Source of the DNA: Nitrosomonadales bacterium
Lineage (GTDB): Bacteria; Pseudomonadota; Gammaproteobacteria; Burkholderiales; Sulfuricellaceae
Reading direction: 5' to 3'
NCBI GenBank assembly: GCA_003104895.1
Contig: PQAG01000155.1
Span: 1 to 9,957 of the forward strand
Length of the DNA: 9,957 nucleotides
Shown here piece by piece: positions 5,065 to 9,957 of this stretch. Within the stretch, counting starts at the first letter, position 1, and every line of letters starts with the position of its first letter. The notes beneath the pieces are model-generated. The model was given only the letters and a program-made list of their open reading frames with translations. It searched no databases and was not told the DNA's origin. The translations under genes were made by a program, and so were the position numbers.

Positions 5065-7815
5065 TTACAGCGTACGCGCCACTTCTACCATTTCGTAGAC
5101 TTCAAGCTGGTCCCCGACCTCGATGTCATTGAAATTCTTCAGAGATAGGCCGCATTCATATCCAAACTTGACTTCCTTGACGTCATCCTTGAAACGCTTC
5201 AGGGAATCAAGCTCGCCGGTATGCACCACAACGTTGTCGCGCAACACGCGTACCGAGGCGCCACGCTTCACGAGACCATCCAGCACATAACAGCCTGCAA
5301 CCGTACCAATCTTGGTGATGCGGAACACATTTCGCACTTCAACCAGGCCAATGATGTTTTCCTTGCGCTCTGGCGCCAGCATGCCTGACAGGGCCGCCTT
5401 GATCTCGTCCACGGCTTCATAAATGATGTTGTAGTAGTGCACGTCCACACCGGAAGACTGGATCAGCTTCCGCGCCACGGCATCGGCACGGCTATTGAAG
5501 CCGATCACAATCGCCTTGGAAGCAATGGCCAGGTTGATGTCCGATTCCGTGATCGCACCCACGCCACTATGAATGACGTTGACCTTGACCTCGGCGGTGG
5601 ATAGCTTCTGCAGCGAATGGATCAGCGCCTCATAGGAGCCCTGAACGTCAGCCTTGATGATCAACGGCAAGGTTTTGACTTCACCTTCGGCAATCTGGTC
5701 GAACATGTTTTCAAGCTTGGCCGCTTGCTGCTTGGCCAGTTTCACGTCACGGAACTTGCCTTGACGGAACAATGCGATTTCGCGCGCCTTGCGTTCGTCG
5801 GTAATGGCGATGATTTCTTCGCCCGCCATCGGCACTTCAGACAGGCCCTGGATTTCGACCGGAATGGATGGGCCTGCCTCTTTCACTGGCGCGCCGTTCT
5901 CATCCAGCATGGCACGCACACGGCCGAACACTGCGCCTGCAAGCAGCATGTCGCCTTGGCGCAACGTTCCGCTTTGCACAATAACGGTTGCTACAGGGCC
6001 GCGGCCCTTGTCGAGACGAGCGTCAATAACCAGCCCTTTTGCTGGTGATGTACGAGAAGCTTTGAGCTCAAGCACCTCAGACTGCAGTGCCACACCTTCC
6101 AGAAGCGCATCAACGCCCTGGCCTGTTTTTGCCGAAACTTCCACAAACATGGCATCGCCGCCCCAGTCTTCAGGGACTACCCCCTGCGCAACCAGTTCCT
6201 GCTTGATTCTTTCCGGATTGGCCTCGGGTTTATCAATTTTGTTCACAGCCACCACAATGGGTACACCTGCCGCCTTGGCGTGATGGATAGCTTCAATCGT
6301 CTGAGGCATGACGCCATCATCGGCCGCAACCACCAGAATCACCACGTCGGTTGCCTTGGCGCCACGCGCGCGCAACGCAGTAAATGCCTCGTGGCCTGGG
6401 GTATCAAGAAAGGTCACCATGCCACTGGGCGTTTCCACATGGTAGGCACCAATATGCTGGGTAATGCCACCCGCTTCACCATGAGCAACGCGGGAACGGC
6501 GAATATAGTCGAGCAGGGATGTTTTCCCGTGGTCAACGTGCCCCATCACCGTGACAACAGGGGCGCGTGGTTCAAGCGCAACTTCGTGCTGCTCTGTCGC
6601 TTCTTCCAGGAAAGCTTCCGGATTATCCAGCGCAGCAGGTTTGGCAATATGGCCCATTTCTTCAACCACGATCATCGCCGTATCTTGATCAATCACCTGG
6701 TTAATAGTCACCATCATGCCCATTTTCATCATGGTTTTGATGACTTCCGCCGCCTTGACTGCCATTTTCTGCGCTAGCGCTGCAACTGTAATGGTTTCCG
6801 GCACCAGGACTTCATGTACGATGGGCTCGGTTGGCATCTCGAAAGCATGTTGAACTTCAGTCTGCTGACGATGCGCCTTATCCTTACGCCCACCACGCCA
6901 GCCACCAGCGCTACCGACATCACCACGGACCCTGAGGCCGCGTTTCTTGTTCTTGTCGTCCGTCCAGGTGCTCTCCTTCAGCTTTTTGGCACCTTTCTTT
7001 TCTGCTTTGGCAGCTTTCTCTTCAGGAGTAACAGCAGGTTTGTGCAAAGTCCCTTCGCTCAGGACTGTCTGTGCAGCTTGAGCTGTGGCAGCCGCAGCAG
7101 CCTTGGCGGCCGCTTCATCTGCCAAACGTTTCTGTTCGCGCTCCTGCTTTTCGCGCAACTCTGCGCTTTGACGGGCAAACAATGCGGCCTGACGGCGGGC
7201 TTCTTCTTCACGTTTCGCAATCTGAGCAGCATCCAGAATTGGCGCACGTATAGTCCGTGGCTGTGACACTTCCCTTACCTGAATGGCCTCTTCAGCCGTA
7301 CGTGATTCCAGCGCTTGTGACGACACAGGCTCAAGTAATTGCGGCTGTTCTGCCTCCGTTGCCTTCACCACGAGAGGCTCCTCAGCAACTTCGTGAACTT
7401 GAACAGGCTCAGGAGTGGGCAATGGCAGGCTTTCCTCAGCTTGCGAGATTTGGGGCACAGCCCGTTCTTCAATAACGGGAACCACTCCCAGAGGTTCGGG
7501 AGTAATTTCTTCAGTTGCATCGCGCTTGACAAAAACGCGCTTTTTCTTGACCTCGACCTGAATGGTGCGAGCCTTGCCTGAGCTATCAGATTTCTTGATT
7601 TCCGTCGTTTCACGGCGCGTCAATGTAATCTTGCTCTTGGCTTCCTTAGCGCCATGCGAACGGCGCAAATAGTCGAGCAACTGTGACTTGTCCTGCTCTG
7701 TTAGCAGATCCTCACTAGCATTTTTGTTTACGCCAGCCGAGCGCAATTGATCCAGCAGCGTTGCCGCGGGCAAACCCAATTCTGAGGCGAATTGCGTAAC
7801 ATTCATTTGTGCCAT
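5065..7815 (-). CDS. infB: translation initiation factor IF-2
   Basis: IF-2 is the GTPase that brings initiator fMet-tRNA to the 30S subunit and promotes joining of the 50S subunit. The 916-residue protein starts with an IF2_N domain (about 5-54). A basic linker and a long charged, low-complexity region follow, including an alanine-rich helix near 233-249. A second IF2_N domain lies at about 330-396. The G domain starts near 418: G1 GHVDHGKTS (425-433), G3 DTPGHEA (471-477), G4 NKID (525-528) and G5 SAKTG (561-565). Beta-barrel, IF2-specific and C-terminal tRNA-binding domains complete it. The start at 7815 has GGAGG seven bases upstream; the next in-frame ATG is codon 4. It begins 24 bp after nusA. 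The length fits betaproteobacterial forms with an extended N-terminus. Confidence 0.98.
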   Translation of the reverse strand: MAQMNVTQFASELGLPAATLLDQLRSAGVNKNASEDLLTEQDKSQLLDYLRRSHGAKEAKSKITLTRRETTEIKKSDSSGKARTIQVEVKKKRVFVKRDATEEITPEPLGVVPVIEERAVPQISQAEESLPLPTPEPVQVHEVAEEPLVVKATEAEQPQLLEPVSSQALESRTAEEAIQVREVSQPRTIRAPILDAAQIAKREEEARRQAALFARQSAELREKQEREQKRLADEAAAKAAAAATAQAAQTVLSEGTLHKPAVTPEEKAAKAEKKGAKKLKESTWTDDKNKKRGLRVRGDVGSAGGWRGGRKDKAHRQQTEVQHAFEMPTEPIVHEVLVPETITVAALAQKMAVKAAEVIKTMMKMGMMVTINQVIDQDTAMIVVEEMGHIAKPAALDNPEAFLEEATEQHEVALEPRAPVVTVMGHVDHGKTSLLDYIRRSRVAHGEAGGITQHIGAYHVETPSGMVTFLDTPGHEAFTALRARGAKATDVVILVVAADDGVMPQTIEAIHHAKAAGVPIVVAVNKIDKPEANPERIKQELVAQGVVPEDWGGDAMFVEVSAKTGQGVDALLEGVALQSEVLELKASRTSPAKGLVIDARLDKGRGPVATVIVQSGTLRQGDMLLAGAVFGRVRAMLDENGAPVKEAGPSIPVEIQGLSEVPMAGEEIIAITDERKAREIALFRQGKFRDVKLAKQQAAKLENMFDQIAEGEVKTLPLIIKADVQGSYEALIHSLQKLSTAEVKVNVIHSGVGAITESDINLAIASKAIVIGFNSRADAVARKLIQSSGVDVHYYNIIYEAVDEIKAALSGMLAPERKENIIGLVEVRNVFRITKIGTVAGCYVLDGLVKRGASVRVLRDNVVVHTGELDSLKRFKDDVKEVKFGYECGLSLKNFNDIEVGDQLEVYEMVEVARTL

Positions 7816-7839
7816 TTTCCGGCCTCCTGTTCTAATACT

Positions 7840-9312
7840 TTATGCAAACCACGGGGCACGGGCGGTCATGATCAACTGTTTGGCGCGTTCATCATCCATA
7901 CCGGTCATTTCAACCAGATCATCCACAGCGAGATCAGCAAGATCTTCCAATGTGGTTACGCCCTTGCTTGCCAACACACCCGCCGTTTCGTTGTCCATGC
8001 CTTCCATCTTGAGAAGACTTTCAGCGGCGCTCTCAAGCTGCTCTTCACTAACAATCGCCTCAGTCAGAAGCGCATTGCGTGCACGGCTGCGAAGCTCATT
8101 TACAGTGCCCTCATCGAAGGCGTCAATTTCAAGCATCTCGGCCAATGGAACATAGGCAACCTCTTCCAAGGTGCTGAACCCCTCCTGAATCAGAATATCT
8201 GCAACCTCTTCATCTACATCCAACTTCTGCATAAAAACCTGGCGGATAGAAGTATATTCTTCTTCGCTCTTCTGTTCGGCTTCTTCTACTGTCATGATGT
8301 TCAGATTCCAGCCGGTCAACTCTGAAGCCAAACGTACATTCTGACCGCTACGTCCAATGGCCATTGCCAGTTGTTCTTCTTCAACCACCACATCCATGCT
8401 GTGCTTGTCTTCATCAACCACAATGCTGCTAACCTCTGCCGGCGCCAATGCGCTAATCACAAATTGAGCAGGGTCTGCAGACCACAAAATGATATCGACA
8501 CGCTCACCGCCAAGTTCACCCGTAACGGCCTGAACTCGGGAACCTCTCATGCCCACACAGGTACCGATTGGATCAATTCGCTGATCATTGGATTTAACTG
8601 CAATTTTTGCCCGCATGCCGGGGTCACGTGCCGCAGCACGAATCTCCAGCAGGCCTTCTTCAATTTCCGGCACCTCAAGTTCAAACAGCTTGACGATAAA
8701 TTCGGGAACAACGCGGGAAAGGATCAGCTGCGGACCACGACCACCTCGGTCAATGCGCAGCAGATATGCACGCACGCGGTCACCAACCCGAAGGTTTTCC
8801 TTGGGAATCATCTGATCCCGCGGCAGCAAAGCTTCCAACCGACCCGATTCGATAATCGCACTGCCTCGCTCCATCCGCTTGATGACACCCGTAACCAGAT
8901 GCTCTTTGCGGGCGAGGAAATCGTTCAGTATTTGTTCACGCTCGGCTTCGCGAATTTTTTGCAAAATAACCTGTTTAGCCGCCTGCGCACCAATCCGTCC
9001 GAATTCCACAGGCTCAAGAGCTTGTTCGATAAAGTCACCCGGCAATGCATCGGCTTTCTGCTTTACCGCATCATCAACTGAAAGCTGGCGCTCTGGAAAC
9101 TCCAATGAGTCCTCAGCAGTCACTTCCCAACGCCGATAGGTCTCGTACTCGCCCGAGGATCGGTCAATTGAAACACGCACATCGACATCATCATGAAAAC
9201 GCTTTTTTGTAGCGGAGGCCAGCGCTAGCTCAAGCGCACCAAAAACAACTTCCTTATCAACATTCTTCTCACGCGCCAACGCATCAACGACCAACAATAC
9301 TTCACGACTCAT
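7840..9312 (-). CDS. nusA: transcription elongation/termination factor NusA
   Basis: NusA binds RNA polymerase. It promotes pausing and hairpin-dependent termination, and takes part in antitermination on rRNA operons. The 490-residue product has the full proteobacterial layout: an RNA polymerase-binding N-terminal domain (1 to about 125), an S1 domain (about 137-202), KH1 with GMRG (254-257), KH2 with GRSGQN (320-325), and two acidic C-terminal repeats (about 364-415 and 435-487) ending in the usual ARAPWF. A GGAGG ribosome site lies five bases before the ATG. It follows rimP by 59 bp. Since NusA strengthens intrinsic terminators, the hairpin in the rimP leader is a plausible feedback point; this is inference. 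Confidence 0.98.
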   Translation of the reverse strand: MSREVLLVVDALAREKNVDKEVVFGALELALASATKKRFHDDVDVRVSIDRSSGEYETYRRWEVTAEDSLEFPERQLSVDDAVKQKADALPGDFIEQALEPVEFGRIGAQAAKQVILQKIREAEREQILNDFLARKEHLVTGVIKRMERGSAIIESGRLEALLPRDQMIPKENLRVGDRVRAYLLRIDRGGRGPQLILSRVVPEFIVKLFELEVPEIEEGLLEIRAAARDPGMRAKIAVKSNDQRIDPIGTCVGMRGSRVQAVTGELGGERVDIILWSADPAQFVISALAPAEVSSIVVDEDKHSMDVVVEEEQLAMAIGRSGQNVRLASELTGWNLNIMTVEEAEQKSEEEYTSIRQVFMQKLDVDEEVADILIQEGFSTLEEVAYVPLAEMLEIDAFDEGTVNELRSRARNALLTEAIVSEEQLESAAESLLKMEGMDNETAGVLASKGVTTLEDLADLAVDDLVEMTGMDDERAKQLIMTARAPWFA

Positions 9313-9371
9313 ACAACCTCCGATTAATCATTCGGCCAGATCTATCAAAATTCGTTATATTCTTTAGTAAA

Positions 9372-9803
9372 TCAAAATTTAGGCACCAATCTCGCTTTAT
9401 CTACATTATCGAGTTCGAATCGCATTACGTCTCCATCAACGTCGAGTTGAAGTTTTCCATCCGCAACACCTTGCAGAATGCCTTCAAACTTCTTCCTGCC
9501 CGACAATGGAACTCTCAGTTTAATCATTGCAGTTTCACCCTTAAAACGCTGGAAGTCAGACTGCTTTTTTAGCGGCCTGTCAAGTCCAGGTGATGAAACC
9601 TCAAGCCGGTCATAATCAAAATCCATTTCAACGGTTAATAGGCGAGAAATGTGATTGCTTACCAGAGCACAATCATCAATGCTGATCCCATCTGGTTTAT
9701 CAATAAATAAACGTAACAATTTGCCACGATTACTGATTTCCAGATCAACCATCTCGTAACCCAGGCCGCTCAGTGTTGCCTCAAGCAATGAATGTAGTTC
9801 CAT
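9372..9803 (-). CDS. rimP: ribosome maturation factor RimP
   Basis: RimP binds the 30S subunit and assists an early step of its assembly. The product is 143 residues with the two usual domains. The N-terminal domain carries LSGLGYEMVDLEISNRGKLL and LRLFIDKPDGISIDDCALVS, and runs through DRLEVSSPGLDRPLK, the most conserved motif. A C-terminal Sm-like barrel (about 86-143) follows. I chose the ATG at 9803 because GGTGAGG precedes it at the correct distance. A longer reading frame from 9845 would add 14 residues translated through a GC-rich hairpin and is not family-like. It is the first gene of the operon, behind its own promoter. Confidence 0.96.
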   Translation of the reverse strand: MELHSLLEATLSGLGYEMVDLEISNRGKLLRLFIDKPDGISIDDCALVSNHISRLLTVEMDFDYDRLEVSSPGLDRPLKKQSDFQRFKGETAMIKLRVPLSGRKKFEGILQGVADGKLQLDVDGDVMRFELDNVDKARLVPKF

Positions 9804-9818
9804 AACCTCACCACAAAT

Positions 9819-9842
9819 AAAAAATGGGCCCCTGCGGCCCAT
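9819..9842 (-). terminator. hairpin plus T-tract in the rimP leader (possible attenuator)
   Basis: On the minus strand ATGGGCC (9842-9836) pairs with GGCCCAT (9830-9824) around a five-base loop, and six T residues (9824-9819) follow. This is the form of an intrinsic terminator, yet it lies between the likely rimP promoter and the rimP ribosome site. It could attenuate the operon (NusA encoded downstream enhances such terminators) or act as a second stop for readthrough from the rRNA operon. The structure is clear; the role is inferred. Confidence 0.7.
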
Positions 9843-9856
9843 CATTATTTTTAAGC

Positions 9857-9887
9857 ATTATAGCAAAAAAACAACAGTTTCTGGCAA
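9857..9887 (-). promoter_or_regulatory. promoter of the rimP-nusA-infB-rbfA-truB operon
   Basis: Read on the minus strand, TATAAT (9857-9862) is a perfect -10 box and is preceded by TG plus one base, an extended -10. TTGCCA (9882-9887) can serve as -35, but the spacing of 19 bp is longer than ideal, so the extended -10 probably carries the activity. Transcription should start near 9850, giving a leader of about 47 nt. The -35 begins only three bases after the T-tract of the rRNA terminator. Confidence 0.7.
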
Positions 9888-9890
9888 CTC

Positions 9891-9926
9891 AAAAAAAAAC
9901 CCTCTGCCATAGTGGAGCAGAGGGTT
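9891..9926 (-). terminator. intrinsic terminator of the rRNA operon
   Basis: On the minus strand AACCCTCTGC (9926-9917) and GCAGAGGGTT (9907-9898) form a perfect 10-bp stem with a nine-base loop, followed by a T-tract that runs to 9891. It begins about 11 nt after the end of 5S rRNA, as expected for the end of an rRNA transcript. Confidence 0.92.
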
Positions 9927-9937
9927 CTTTATAGGGA

Positions 9938-9957
9938 GCTTGGCGGTGACCTACTTT
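9938..9957 (-). rRNA. rrf: 5S rRNA, 3' end (partial)
   Basis: The minus strand at the right edge reads AAAGTAGGTCACCGCCAAGC, which is the 3' end of a betaproteobacterial 5S rRNA: the strand closing helix IV followed by the 3' strand of helix I. Only the last 20 or so bases are in the window; the rest, and presumably the 23S and 16S genes, lie beyond the edge. The position directly before a strong terminator supports the call. The exact last base is uncertain by one or two. Confidence 0.85.

Noticed and set aside
8371..9081. 236-codon plus-strand reading frame opposite nusA.
   Set aside because: It is an antisense shadow of nusA with low-complexity, non-family-like translation.
9804..9845. 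Upstream extension of rimP by 14 residues.
   Set aside because: The extension would be translated through the leader hairpin, does not resemble RimP, and the ATG at 9803 has its own ribosome site.

Overview
The window looks like a chromosomal segment of a betaproteobacterium. The evidence is the gene order rimP-nusA-infB-rbfA-truB, the C-terminal sequence style of the NusA and IF2 homologues, and the tail of a 5S rRNA. An environmental member of the Nitrosomonadales/Gallionellales type would fit, but the genus cannot be fixed from sequence reading alone. Almost all of the window is coding.

Right half (about 3736-9957, minus strand). The end of an rRNA operon (last ~20 nt of 5S rRNA) is followed by a strong intrinsic terminator. 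Immediately after it come a promoter with an extended -10 box and a short hairpin plus T-tract in the leader, then the transcription/translation operon rimP, nusA, infB, rbfA, truB. These genes mature the 30S subunit (RimP, RbfA), control elongation and termination (NusA), start translation (IF2) and modify U55 of tRNA (TruB). They are tightly packed: rbfA and truB overlap by one base. The operon ends against a convergent small gene, with a perfect inverted repeat across the overlapping stop codons.

Left half (1-3739). On the plus strand are a GtrA-family membrane protein (140-577), a nitroreductase-family flavoenzyme (2789-3397) and an 89-residue protein I do not recognise (3470-3739). On the minus strand are a DUF192 protein (2195-2608) and, 82 bp downstream, a 478-residue AAA+ ATPase (676-2112). 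The ATPase has a MshEN-like N-terminal module of the kind that binds cyclic di-GMP in type II secretion and type IV pilus ATPases. It also has a winged-helix-like middle and a complete AAA+ core.

The points most worth a second look are the MshEN-like/AAA+ protein and the C8 homopolymer in its gene, the compact terminator-promoter-hairpin junction in front of rimP, and the convergent overlap at truB. Nothing here amounts to a demonstrable new multi-gene system. No mobile element, CRISPR array or tRNA was seen.
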